Shown: positions 9,073 through 17,898, counted from the stretch's first letter. The stretch is DNA of 22,976 nt from an uncultured Oscillospiraceae bacterium (GCA_934569425.1 CAKTKM010000009.1:1-22976); one strand, 5' to 3'. Notes: generated by a model not told the origin, from the sequence alone. A program made the numbers and translations.

Positions 9073-9972
9073 TCACTCCTTTTCCGCAAGCAGACGATTC
9101 ACCAGGTCAGAGCACAGCTTAATGAGGATCAGCAGAACCACCGCAATGGCGGAGGCATACCCCATTTCATACCGGATGAATGCAAAATCCTCCATGTGGT
9201 TCACGATCAGCTGCCCCGAGTATCCCGGCGTAGGGTTGGCGCCGCTGAGGATAGTCCCCACACCGCTGGAGGTGAAGGTGCCCACGATGGCCATCACCGC
9301 GCCAAACAGCATCTGCGGCTTCACGCTGGGGATCGTGATATAAATGATTTCCTGGAAACGGTTGCGCACGCCGTCCATCCGCGCCGCCTCATATATTTCC
9401 GAATTCACATTCAAAATGCCCGCCAGCATAGCCAGAAAGCCTATGCCAAGGCTGCTCCACAGGGAAACAAGGATCATGATCGGCAGCAGATACTCCTCGG
9501 ACTGAAGCCACAGGATCGGCTGCTCGATCCACCCCAGGCGGGTCAGCAGGGCGTTCAGATAGCCATTGGCGTCCCCGCTGAAAACCACGCCCCACACAGT
9601 GCTGAGCAGAACGCCGCCCGTGAGGGACGGAGAGTACAGCACGATGGCCAGGATCGTTCTGGGGACTTTCGTCAGCTGCGCCAGACTCCACGCCAGAATG
9701 AAGCTCAGAAAATACCCGCCCGCCCCCACGCAAATCGCATATATCAGCGTGTTGGGCAAAACCTTCTGCATGAAAACGCTGTCGTTGGTGAGCAGGTATA
9801 TGTAATTCTTCAGTCCGGTGAATTCCGGCGCTCCGATGGTATTGAAATAAGTAAAAGACAGGCCGATGGACACGATTACGGGGATCAGGATGAAGGTGGT
9901 GAATAGAAAAACATATGGCGCCAGCATAACGGCGTTGGAATGTCTGTTGGCCCATTCACGGAGCTTTTTCAT
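9073..9972 (-). CDS. Sugar ABC transporter permease, MalF type (pair 1)
   Basis: A 299-residue membrane permease with its first hydrophobic segment at ~14-42 and an EAA loop (EAARMDGVR, 195-203, then ITIPSVKPQ). Its start (ATG 9972, GGGAGG site 8 bases upstream) overlaps the end of the long binding protein by 17 bases, a strong sign of translational coupling and a common complex. The MalG-type partner follows after four bases. It is clearly diverged from the MalF-type gene of pair 2, so this is not a recent tandem duplication. No dedicated ATPase is present. Confidence 0.92.
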   Translation of the reverse strand: MKKLREWANRHSNAVMLAPYVFLFTTFILIPVIVSIGLSFTYFNTIGAPEFTGLKNYIYLLTNDSVFMQKVLPNTLIYAICVGAGGYFLSFILAWSLAQLTKVPRTILAIVLYSPSLTGGVLLSTVWGVVFSGDANGYLNALLTRLGWIEQPILWLQSEEYLLPIMILVSLWSSLGIGFLAMLAGILNVNSEIYEAARMDGVRNRFQEIIYITIPSVKPQMLFGAVMAIVGTFTSSGVGTILSGANPTPGYSGQLIVNHMEDFAFIRYEMGYASAIAVVLLILIKLCSDLVNRLLAEKE

Positions 9973-12817
9973 CTGACGCGCCTCCCTTTTCCTGCCCCAT
10001 CCACGAGGCTATCTCCTCCGTAGTGTAGGGCTTTATCATATTTCCGTCTTCATCCATGAAGTTAAATTCCTGCAGCTTGCGGATGATCTCCCGATCGGAG
10101 GCGATCACGGCGCGGTCAATGCTCTCCGTGAGTCCCTTTCCGTTCACCACCACCTGATTCCACGTGTTGCTTACCTCACGCTCCACCATGTAGCCTGCGG
10201 GATGCCGACCGGTTTCCTTTTGATAGGACAGCTGCCGCAGGATCACCTCCCTGTCCCCTTTGGGATACGGAAGGCTTTCAAACGCTTTCAAATTGGCCGT
10301 ATTCCATCTGTAGCCGGCGCCGTATGCACTTTCCAGACGATTGGAAAATTCCGTCTGCGTTTCGCCGGCCAGCCACCATTTCAAAAATTCCCAAGCTTCA
10401 TCGGGCTTGTCCGTATTGTTTGAGATCATGGAGGCCGTGCTGTCGGCAGCTTGGTAGTAGGCAACGGAGCCGTCGCTTTGCCGCTGCCCGGGGACTAACG
10501 CTATGCCCCACTTTCCGCTCAGCTCCGGCGCAGCGGTCAGCAGCTGCACATAGGTTGAAAAATTGCCCACACCCAGCGGTGTTTCACCGTAGCGAAAGCT
10601 ATTGAAGAAGTTGGCAACGCTTTCGGACAGGGAGTACACCTTGTATAGATCCGTCATCTGCTGAAAGGCTGCCTTGCCGGCCTCATTATTGAACGCCACG
10701 CTTCCGCCGTCCGGTGCATAGAAGGCAGCGCCGTTTTGATACAGGAACGGCCCCGTTGCGTTAAAGGTCTTAAAGCTCCCGCCCGTTGCAAGGGAGGTGC
10801 AGACATTCATGGAGTAGCGCAGCAGAACCGGCATCATGTTTTCCACATTCTCCCACGTTTCCGGCACGTCAAGCCCCAGATCCTCCAGAATATCCTTGCG
10901 ATAAAACAGGATCTGATAGTTCAGACTGTCTACTGCGCCATATATGCCCCCGTCATAGGCCAGAGGCACCAGTCCGGCAATGTTGTACTGCTCGCTGTAA
11001 TAGGAGGCAAAATCCTCGTATTCCAGCAGATTTTTTGCGGCGCCGCGGATGGCCAGTTCATAGGGCGTGTAGAAATTGACCCCGATCACCACATCCGGAT
11101 TTTTCCCCGTGGCGTTGGCCAGGATCAGCTTCTGCTCATTGGGCATCAGCGCCAGAGATATTGCCGTGCCGTGGGTCTGGTTGTACTGCTCGTCTATCAT
11201 GGCCTGGAGTATTTCCGTGTAGGAAATAGGCATATTCACCCAAACCTGCAGTTCCTCCGTGTCGCCGCCAACTGCGGTATAATCCGCACCGCCGGCATCG
11301 GGCAGATAGGTCTCGGCAAGGCGCTTCACGCCCTCCACCGCATGCACCAGCATATTGCAGGACGCCGCAGGAAGGTCAGTATTTTGGTAAAAGTAAATGC
11401 GATCTAGACTGAGGGGCGTATAGACCAGTTTCTCCAGAACCTCGCCCAGAGCGCTGTTGACGGAGCCGTCGCCCTCGCTGAGCATGCCGGCCTTATTGGG
11501 AATAAGGCGCTCGTCCTTCAGCAGGTTCTCCAGCTGCCGGACAGCATAGTTCAGCCGGCCGGCGTAGGAAGGCTCTGCATTTCCTATCGCCCAAAGCTCA
11601 CCGTAAATGCCCTCGATCTGCTTCTTATAAGCCGTCAGCTTAGCCGGAACATCCGGCAAATACTGCTCCATGTCCCATGTTCTGTTGGGATCCTGACTGC
11701 CGGCTGTCAGCTTGCGAAGATCCATGGACACATCGCTTATGCCGTTCATCACTTCTACCAGTTTGGAATAGACCGCCAGCAGCGGATCCATAGTGGCCTG
11801 CATGGCAATGGTGTGCTCGCCCGCTCCGAGATACACCCACACGTCTTTTCCGTCCTCCGCCACGGTAAGATTCCTATAGCTGTTCATTCCCGTGCTCGGA
11901 AAGGCCACGGCGTCTGCAGTGACGCTTTCGCCGTCGATCCACAGGCGGCGATAGCTGCATTTGTCATTGTCGGAATACTGGCTGTAGCGGAATCCGATGC
12001 GGTACCATCCGGCCTGCTCCACATCTGCCATCCACAGGATCTTCTGGCCGACTTTGCTCCAGGAGGCTGCGTCTATAACATTGATCTTCTCCTGATAGGT
12101 ATCATACGGCGAAAGCGCGGGATTCTTGACGTTTTTGCCGCGGATGTAGGAGTCTGACTTCATAACAAAGTTTTCAGCCTCCACGGAAATTATCTGGCTG
12201 CCGCTCTGCGGCTCGCCGCTTTTCGGCAGAGCGGACTCCCCCTCTCCGGCCGCAATATACACGCCAAAAACTCTTACAGCTGCGCTGCAGGCCACGCTGA
12301 TCCGGTTATGCCCCTCCGGCAGAGAAACCTTCAGATTGCCCTTGCTGACGTCATCCGGCTGCTGGAGCACCGCAAGCAGGGGAAACTGCGACACCGTGGG
12401 CTGCGTATTCAGCTCATCGCCGTACCGATCCAGCGGCCGCTCCCCATCGCCCTGCTCCCAGGCCAGAACGCTGGAGGCAGAAATGCTCTGGCTGCCGACA
12501 GAAAGCTCCCAGCTCAGATCCGCATAGAGAGCTTCCTCAGCTTTATAGTTCAGCCATATTTCATACGTTCCGGCAGTCTCTGCATCATACTCCACCGTCA
12601 GCGTCCGGTCTTCGCTTACCTGAAAACCGTTTTCATCCTCCCAGATCGCGGACAGACCCTGCCGGCCGCTCCAGAGTAGGGCGGCTTTTTGCGGCTGCGA
12701 ACGGGAAGATCGGTCTGCCAATCCGTCCGGCGAAACACGGCCGAACAAAACACACAGCGCCGCCAATAGCCCTGCGATCCCTATTAAGCTTAGAATACTG
12801 GTTTTCTTTCTGCTCAT
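9956..12817 (-). CDS. Oversized extracellular solute-binding protein with N-terminal beta-sandwich modules
   Basis: A 953-residue protein, about twice the length of a normal sugar-binding protein. An N-terminal hydrophobic helix (~7-27) is a signal or anchor; LAALC is a poor lipobox, so lipidation is doubtful. Two beta-sandwich-like modules follow. The first spans ~42-190. The second spans ~208-345, opens with VEAENF, and resembles CBM6/35-type sugar-binding folds. A helical linker (~350-510) leads to a family 1-type solute-binding domain (~515-890) with typical features: PDVVIGVNFYTPYELA, NYQILFYRKDILEDLGLDVPETWEN and KPDEAWEFLKWWL. The frame is open to a GTG at 12847, but the ATG at 12817 has an AAGGGA site 6 bases upstream and is preferred. 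It overlaps the first permease by 17 bases and so probably delivers substrate to permease pair 1. Confidence 0.85.
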   Translation of the reverse strand: MSRKKTSILSLIGIAGLLAALCVLFGRVSPDGLADRSSRSQPQKAALLWSGRQGLSAIWEDENGFQVSEDRTLTVEYDAETAGTYEIWLNYKAEEALYADLSWELSVGSQSISASSVLAWEQGDGERPLDRYGDELNTQPTVSQFPLLAVLQQPDDVSKGNLKVSLPEGHNRISVACSAAVRVFGVYIAAGEGESALPKSGEPQSGSQIISVEAENFVMKSDSYIRGKNVKNPALSPYDTYQEKINVIDAASWSKVGQKILWMADVEQAGWYRIGFRYSQYSDNDKCSYRRLWIDGESVTADAVAFPSTGMNSYRNLTVAEDGKDVWVYLGAGEHTIAMQATMDPLLAVYSKLVEVMNGISDVSMDLRKLTAGSQDPNRTWDMEQYLPDVPAKLTAYKKQIEGIYGELWAIGNAEPSYAGRLNYAVRQLENLLKDERLIPNKAGMLSEGDGSVNSALGEVLEKLVYTPLSLDRIYFYQNTDLPAASCNMLVHAVEGVKRLAETYLPDAGGADYTAVGGDTEELQVWVNMPISYTEILQAMIDEQYNQTHGTAISLALMPNEQKLILANATGKNPDVVIGVNFYTPYELAIRGAAKNLLEYEDFASYYSEQYNIAGLVPLAYDGGIYGAVDSLNYQILFYRKDILEDLGLDVPETWENVENMMPVLLRYSMNVCTSLATGGSFKTFNATGPFLYQNGAAFYAPDGGSVAFNNEAGKAAFQQMTDLYKVYSLSESVANFFNSFRYGETPLGVGNFSTYVQLLTAAPELSGKWGIALVPGQRQSDGSVAYYQAADSTASMISNNTDKPDEAWEFLKWWLAGETQTEFSNRLESAYGAGYRWNTANLKAFESLPYPKGDREVILRQLSYQKETGRHPAGYMVEREVSNTWNQVVVNGKGLTESIDRAVIASDREIIRKLQEFNFMDEDGNMIKPYTTEEIASWMGQEKGGASDEKAP

Positions 12818-12899
12818 GGTGTCCCTTCCCGCTCCTGTTCGTTTCACTCGGCCGCTCTCGCTCCGGTCTTGGCTTTTTTGTGAGGATCCGGCCAGTCGT

Positions 12900-13970
12900 T
12901 CAGCTCTTTTTCTTTCTTTTCACGACCACGAAGGCACCTGCCGCAGCAGCCGCCACGCCAACGATCAGCCAAACGACCCAGCCGGTCTTGGCCTGCTCCG
13001 TGTGCTGCGTTCCCGTGTTTTCGGCTGCACCGGCCGGAAGATCCACCTCATTCAGCCGCACCCAGTCAACCCAGCCATAGGTACCGTCATCCGGCGCCGC
13101 AAGGGTGAGGGTGTCGCCGGCCTTCAGCTCGACTTTTTTATTGTATTTGTCTTCCGTCATTTTATCGTCGCCGAACTCCGTGGCCTTGCGGGAAACAGAG
13201 CCGATCACGGTTCCGTTTATCCGCAAGAAAGTCGTTTCACGGGAGCCGCAGGATCTGATGGTGATGGTATACCACCCGTCTTTGAAGTCCGGATAGCTGT
13301 TCAGCGGGATCTCCACGGTCGTTTTCGGCTGCAGATCAGCAAAATACCCCTGTGTGATCTTGTCATAAAAGAACTCCGTCTGGTAGAGAATGTATCCCTC
13401 CCCGCTCTCCGTGCTGTCGCCCTCCGGCTTCGGCTCCTCGGCCGGCGTGGGTTCCTGTGCCGGTGTTTCCGCGGGAGTAGCTGCGGAGCCGCCTCCGGTA
13501 TTGGAGCCGCCGCACACATCCAGAACGATAAAGTCCACCCAGCCCCAGTAAGAGCCGCTGGGAGCCACCAGAGAAAGCGTATCCTCTGGCTTGAGCTTTA
13601 TCTCGGTCTGCAGCTTGTCATAGGTCATCTGATCCTGTCCGAATCCGGTGCCTGTCCGGCTGATGGTGCCCACTTTTGTTCCGTTCACGAGCACGTCAAA
13701 GCTCTCACGGTTGCCGCAGGAATAGACGGTCAACAAATATGTGCCGGCCTTAAACTGAGCGTCCTTCCCGAGCCGGAAAGACAGGGTTTCTTCCGGCTGC
13801 AGGTCAGCGGCCACGCCCTCGGTAATGGTGCCGCTGTAATAGTCTTCCGCCTGATAGATAAAATAGTCAACGCCTTTTTCTGCCGCTGCCGCCGCGTTAC
13901 AGGCAAATATAGAGAAAAGCAGCGCTCCAATTATCACGCACAAGACGCATTTTCGAGTCATCTTAGCCAT
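12900..13970 (-). CDS. Surface-anchored protein with two sugar-binding-like modules
   Basis: A 356-residue secreted protein. The signal peptide covers ~1-29 (hydrophobic core CVLCVIIGALLFSIFAC). Two homologous modules at ~35-153 and ~191-309 are joined by a Pro/Glu/Thr-rich linker. Each runs from a YQAE- or YQTE-like start through a VNGTKVG- or INGTVIG-like strand to a W-V-D-[FW] strand near its end, the pattern of CBM6/35-like beta-sandwiches. The C-terminus has one membrane helix and a KRKKK tail, preceded by QAKTG, a weak cell-wall sorting-like motif. The ATG at 13970 is chosen for its AAAGGA site; a longer frame to 14009 lacks one. It follows the large SGNH protein by 166 bases. A role in glycan binding at the cell surface is inferred. 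Confidence 0.75.
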   Translation of the reverse strand: MAKMTRKCVLCVIIGALLFSIFACNAAAAAEKGVDYFIYQAEDYYSGTITEGVAADLQPEETLSFRLGKDAQFKAGTYLLTVYSCGNRESFDVLVNGTKVGTISRTGTGFGQDQMTYDKLQTEIKLKPEDTLSLVAPSGSYWGWVDFIVLDVCGGSNTGGGSAATPAETPAQEPTPAEEPKPEGDSTESGEGYILYQTEFFYDKITQGYFADLQPKTTVEIPLNSYPDFKDGWYTITIRSCGSRETTFLRINGTVIGSVSRKATEFGDDKMTEDKYNKKVELKAGDTLTLAAPDDGTYGWVDWVRLNEVDLPAGAAENTGTQHTEQAKTGWVVWLIVGVAAAAAGAFVVVKRKKKS

Positions 13971-14066
13971 AATTTTTCCTTTCGCATAATTATTTCCCTG
14001 CCGATCCATAAAAGGTTGTCGGTGGTGCGTGTTCCTAATTCAAAACCATCCTATCCGCCCACTTTT

Positions 14067-14102
14067 TGCATTTCCCCGCCGGCACGCCGGCAGGGAAATG
14101 CA
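14067..14102 (-). other. Strong intergenic hairpin without a T-tract
   Basis: A 36-base inverted repeat: a 10-base-pair outer stem (TGCATTTCCC with GGGAAATGCA), one C/A mismatch, a 5-base-pair GCCGG/CCGGC inner stem and a four-base loop. It lies between the SGNH gene and the two-module surface gene. Reading along the minus-strand transcript, the stem is followed by AAAAAG rather than T residues, so it is not a classical terminator. A processing or stability element that separates surface-protein expression from the importer genes is a reasonable guess. Confidence 0.6.
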
Positions 14103-14136
14103 TACTGCCTATTCACGCAGGAAAATGGTCTGTCCC

Positions 14137-17100
14137 TTATAGAAATCTCTTGCGCCTGCTGAAAATCACCGCTGCGCCCACAGCAGACGCCGCAAGCGCC
14201 GCAAGCAGCGCCTTCAGCGGGAGCGTGTCACCCGTGCCGGGGATGGGGTCATTCATGTCGGTGGGTACCAGCTGGAAATAGTCGATCTGGATCCACGGCT
14301 TTGTGCCGGTGGCCTTGATCTCGATGGTATCGCCTGGCTTAAGATTCAGGATCGTCAGCGTCCTATACTTCGCCTTGTTCCAGTCCCATGCATCCGCATT
14401 GTCGGAGGGTGCGATGCTGACCGCCTTTGTCACGCCGTTCACCGTGATCGCCAGCTTGCAGTCGTCAACGGGCGTGACATACAGCGCATTCAGGCGGTAT
14501 TCGCCGGCGATAAAGTCTGCCCCGAGCTTATAAGAGGCCGTCATATTCTGGAAGCCGGAGATCCAGGTATTCCCCTGTCCGCTAGTGCCCATCTCCTTCT
14601 TGTCGGCGGGCGTGAATACGCCGGATTCGGCTTCGATCTTCACGGCGTTTCTGACAGGCTTGGTGTCCTCGTCGCCCGTATTGTCCCCATCGCCTGTAGT
14701 ATCGAATTCCTCGCCGTCCCGCATACGGGTCAGGCGCAGGTAGTCGATCTGGATCCAGGGCATGCTGCCTGTAGTCTCAAGCTCAATGACATCGCCGGCC
14801 TTCAGCTCGGCCGCCAGCAAGTCACCCAGCACAGCCATGGACCAATCCCAGTCATTGCTTGTGGGACGGATCTTGATGGCGGTAGTCTTGCCATTGACGG
14901 TTACGTTCAGTACGCAGTCCTGTACGGCGCTGACATAGTATGCGCTGAGGCGGTATCTGCCCTCCTCAAAATCCTGCCCCAAGGTATACGTCGCCTTCAT
15001 GTTCTGGAAGCCGGACACCACAACGCAGTCCGTATACGGGGTATACTTTTCCACCTTGTCCTCAGGTGTGAATCGGCCGCTTTCCGCCTCGATAATGACA
15101 TAAGGCATAGGCTCGGGCGTGGGATTCTCTTTCTCCGCCTGGGCAGCCACAACCGTTTCCATCCACGCCGCCACATAGGGCGTGATAATCTCATAGCCCA
15201 GGTGGTTGGGGTGGATATTGTCCGGAACCAGATCCGTGTGATCGGGCGTGTTCAGCTTCAGCTTGGCGGAAAGCTCCTCATTGCTATACAGATCCAGATA
15301 GGGCACGCCCCACTTGTCGCAGATCTTCTTCGTCATATCGACATACTCTTTCATATTGTTGAGATAGCCGATGGTGAGGTCATCATTGAAGCGGAAGTTG
15401 ATAATGTAGCCGAACTTTGCGCTGCGGTAGTACTGGTGCGCATAGTAAAGCAGCTCCTCCAGTCCGCCGGCAAAGGTCTTGTTGTCAAAGCTCTTCAGAT
15501 CAAAGGAGTCGCTCATTTTCCCAATGGGCGTCTTCTCCCAGGCGTCATTGGTGCCGCCGTGCAGGATCACATAGTCGAAGGTCTTGTTGGTGTGTCTGGC
15601 CAGCTGGTTTATCATGCGGTTTGCGCCGCGAGCCGTGGACACAGAGGCGCCGGAAATAGAGGCGTTGATCCAGTCCATGCTGTACAGGTCGCCGATCCTG
15701 CCACCCCAGGCACGGCCGCCGATGCTGTCGCCCGCGCCGTAGCTGATGGAGTCGCCGCTGAACAGCACAGCCTTTTCCCACAGCACGGAGCCGGACATAT
15801 CCGGCTTCTGCGCATCCATGGCCGCCCAGTAGGCTGCGAAATTCTTCGTTGTGAGCTTTTGATTCCTTGTTATCATAAATCTGTCATTATAGGCTGCGGT
15901 GTTGGAAACACGAACGGAGGTGACCCCTTCGGGGACGGTGTAGGCATAAATGCTTGTCCCGCCGGTAAAATCGCCCACTTTTTTCAGCGCCGCATTGCTT
16001 GCGTCCACCAGACCCGCAAAGGCGCCGCCCTTATAGGTCGCCAGATAGTACCCCTGCGCCGGACACGGAGCCATGTAGAGCACGTCGCCGGCAGCAACCT
16101 CGATAAAATCGGAAGTATAGTGGTTGGCGTAGTTCACCTTGTTGCCCTCGGCATCAATAAAGCCATTGAATGCCGTGGTTTTTTCATAGAGATTCACCAG
16201 CGCAGACGCATCGCCGTCGTCCTTTGACGCCCAGTACTCCGTCAGCACTTTTTCGGAAAGGCTCTCGTTGATGGTGATCACAAATTTGTCGTTATAGGCG
16301 GCGGTATTGACTACGCGGACATAGGAAACGCCGTCGGGCACCGCATAGGCATACACCGCTGTGCCGTCGCTCATGGTCTCCACCAGTGTAAGCCCGTCTT
16401 TGACCACCATCTGCATCGGCGTCTTGGCACCGTCAAAGGTCATCATAAAATACCCCTGATCCACACAGGGCGCCATGTAGAGCACATCGCCGGACTTCAC
16501 GGCGATATATTCCGAGGTATAGTGGCCGTTCCAGGAATAGTTTTCGCTGCCGTCAGCATCCAGAAACGCATTCACTGCCTTATCCTTGTCATACAGGTTT
16601 TTAATGGAGGCTGTGTCGCCATAGTAATACTGCGAGAGGATCTCCACGCTCAGGGGCTGGTTGATGGTGGCCACGAATTTATCATTATAGGCCGCCGTGT
16701 CCACAATGCGGATATAGAACACCCCGTCGGGGATGGTGTAGGCATACACCGCCGTGCCGTCGCTCATGGTCTCCACCAATGTCAGTCCATCCTTGACCAC
16801 CATCTGCATGGGCGTCTTGGTGCCGTCAAAGGTCATCATAAAATACCCCTGATCCACACAGGGCGCCATATAGAGCACGTCGCCGGGTCGAACGGTGATA
16901 AAGCTGGAGGTATAGTGGCCGTCGAAGGAGTAATTCTCGCTGCCGTCGCCGTTGAGAAAGGCGTTGACCGCTCTGGTCTTATTGAAGCGGTTCACGAGCT
17001 TGTTCTCGGTTTTATAATAGTCGCTCAGCACCGCTTCCGTAAGGGGCTGATTGGCCGTGATGACAAATTTATCATGGTGGGCCGCACGGTTCGTCACCCG

Positions 17101-17898
17101 AATGTAGCTGACGCCCGCCGGAACGGAATAGGCATAGATGAAGGTGCCGTCGCTCATAGTTTCCACCAGAGAAACGCCGGCGGCATCCACCTGCGCCACT
17201 GCGTTCTTGTCTGCGTCAAAGGCCAGCAGGTAGTATCCCTGTGCCGTGTGGGGCGCCATGTAGATCGTTTCGCCGGCGGAAACGGCGATGTAATCAGAGG
17301 TGTAATGCTCCGCATAATCGACGAAAGAGCCGTCGGGGTTCAAATATCCGTTTTGCGCCTTATCTTTTTTATAAAGATTCACGATGGGGTCGACGGAGGC
17401 AAAGTAGCCGGCCAGAGCCTTCTCGCTGAGCGTCTGATTGACGGTGACAACAAACTTGTCATTATAGAACGAGCTGTTGACCACACGCACATAGGAAACG
17501 CCTGCGGGGACCGTGTAGGCATACACGAATATTCCGTCGCTCAGGGCCAGCTCCGCGGTCACGCCTCCCCCGCCGACCATTTCCAGCACGGCCTTGTTCG
17601 TGTCAAAGGTCATCAGGTAATACCCCTGCCCGCTCACGCTGGGCGCCATGCGGACCACGTCACCGGCGGACACGGCAATAAAATCCGAGGTGTAATGCCC
17701 CAGATGGAATACGCCGTTGCCGGAGCCGTCCAGAAAGCCGCCGTACGCCTTGCTCTTGTCGTACACGTTCGTGATGGCAGCGCCCGAGCCGCTGCCGGCG
17801 CCGGTATCTGCCGAGATCGTCGGAGCAATGCACAGCACCATCACCGCCGCCAGTAGGCACGCTGTGAATCTCCTGAATTTTTTGCTTATCCTGGTCAT
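14137..17898 (-). CDS. Large cell-surface SGNH-hydrolase protein with five tandem repeats and two C-terminal modules
   Basis: A 1253-residue protein. The signal peptide is ~1-30 (ending APTISA). Five tandem ~130-residue repeats fill ~42-697, each with HYTS[DS][FY]I, YMAP, QGYY/F and Y[NH]DKF or HDKF motifs. An SGNH/GDSL domain spans ~705-918: the nucleophile motif is FSGDSISYG (Ser717), the oxyanion block is GGTND (781-785), and DNIH supplies Asp893/His896. These enzymes are mostly esterases that remove acyl groups. Two EAES-type beta-sandwich modules follow (~934-1058, 1085-1212). The end reads IPGTGD, a membrane helix and SRRKR, a plausible sortase-type wall anchor. The ATG at 17898 is preferred because GGGAGG lies 10 bases upstream; the longer TTG/ATG starts lack a site. 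It could deacylate the glycan targeted by the locus (inference). Confidence 0.85.
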   Translation of the reverse strand: MTRISKKFRRFTACLLAAVMVLCIAPTISADTGAGSGSGAAITNVYDKSKAYGGFLDGSGNGVFHLGHYTSDFIAVSAGDVVRMAPSVSGQGYYLMTFDTNKAVLEMVGGGGVTAELALSDGIFVYAYTVPAGVSYVRVVNSSFYNDKFVVTVNQTLSEKALAGYFASVDPIVNLYKKDKAQNGYLNPDGSFVDYAEHYTSDYIAVSAGETIYMAPHTAQGYYLLAFDADKNAVAQVDAAGVSLVETMSDGTFIYAYSVPAGVSYIRVTNRAAHHDKFVITANQPLTEAVLSDYYKTENKLVNRFNKTRAVNAFLNGDGSENYSFDGHYTSSFITVRPGDVLYMAPCVDQGYFMMTFDGTKTPMQMVVKDGLTLVETMSDGTAVYAYTIPDGVFYIRIVDTAAYNDKFVATINQPLSVEILSQYYYGDTASIKNLYDKDKAVNAFLDADGSENYSWNGHYTSEYIAVKSGDVLYMAPCVDQGYFMMTFDGAKTPMQMVVKDGLTLVETMSDGTAVYAYAVPDGVSYVRVVNTAAYNDKFVITINESLSEKVLTEYWASKDDGDASALVNLYEKTTAFNGFIDAEGNKVNYANHYTSDFIEVAAGDVLYMAPCPAQGYYLATYKGGAFAGLVDASNAALKKVGDFTGGTSIYAYTVPEGVTSVRVSNTAAYNDRFMITRNQKLTTKNFAAYWAAMDAQKPDMSGSVLWEKAVLFSGDSISYGAGDSIGGRAWGGRIGDLYSMDWINASISGASVSTARGANRMINQLARHTNKTFDYVILHGGTNDAWEKTPIGKMSDSFDLKSFDNKTFAGGLEELLYYAHQYYRSAKFGYIINFRFNDDLTIGYLNNMKEYVDMTKKICDKWGVPYLDLYSNEELSAKLKLNTPDHTDLVPDNIHPNHLGYEIITPYVAAWMETVVAAQAEKENPTPEPMPYVIIEAESGRFTPEDKVEKYTPYTDCVVVSGFQNMKATYTLGQDFEEGRYRLSAYYVSAVQDCVLNVTVNGKTTAIKIRPTSNDWDWSMAVLGDLLAAELKAGDVIELETTGSMPWIQIDYLRLTRMRDGEEFDTTGDGDNTGDEDTKPVRNAVKIEAESGVFTPADKKEMGTSGQGNTWISGFQNMTASYKLGADFIAGEYRLNALYVTPVDDCKLAITVNGVTKAVSIAPSDNADAWDWNKAKYRTLTILNLKPGDTIEIKATGTKPWIQIDYFQLVPTDMNDPIPGTGDTLPLKALLAALAASAVGAAVIFSRRKRFL
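15808..17775 (-). repeat. Five tandem ~390-base coding repeats
   Basis: These are in-frame repeats inside the SGNH surface gene, with unit borders near 17775, 17385, 17001, 16608 and 16206. Units 3 and 4 are by far the closest pair: over 48 aligned residues (16738-16881 against 16345-16488) the proteins differ at one position, while the DNA shows scattered silent differences. This suggests a fairly recent duplication or gene conversion under protein-level selection. Units 1, 2 and 5 are more diverged but keep the same motif order. Confidence 0.9.

Noticed and set aside
12816..14162. Long plus-strand open frame (448 codons) opposite the surface-protein genes
   Set aside because: It is antisense to genes with signal peptides, domains and ribosome binding sites, spans an intergenic hairpin, and has low-complexity His/Arg/Gly-rich content typical of GC-rich shadows.
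15808..17775. Regular repeats considered as a CRISPR array
   Set aside because: Units are ~390 bases, imperfect and in frame within a gene; there are no short identical repeats with unique spacers.
16522..17856. Plus-strand open frame (444 codons) opposite the tandem repeats
   Set aside because: It mirrors the repeat periodicity of the real gene on the other strand and has no recognisable domain or ribosome binding site.
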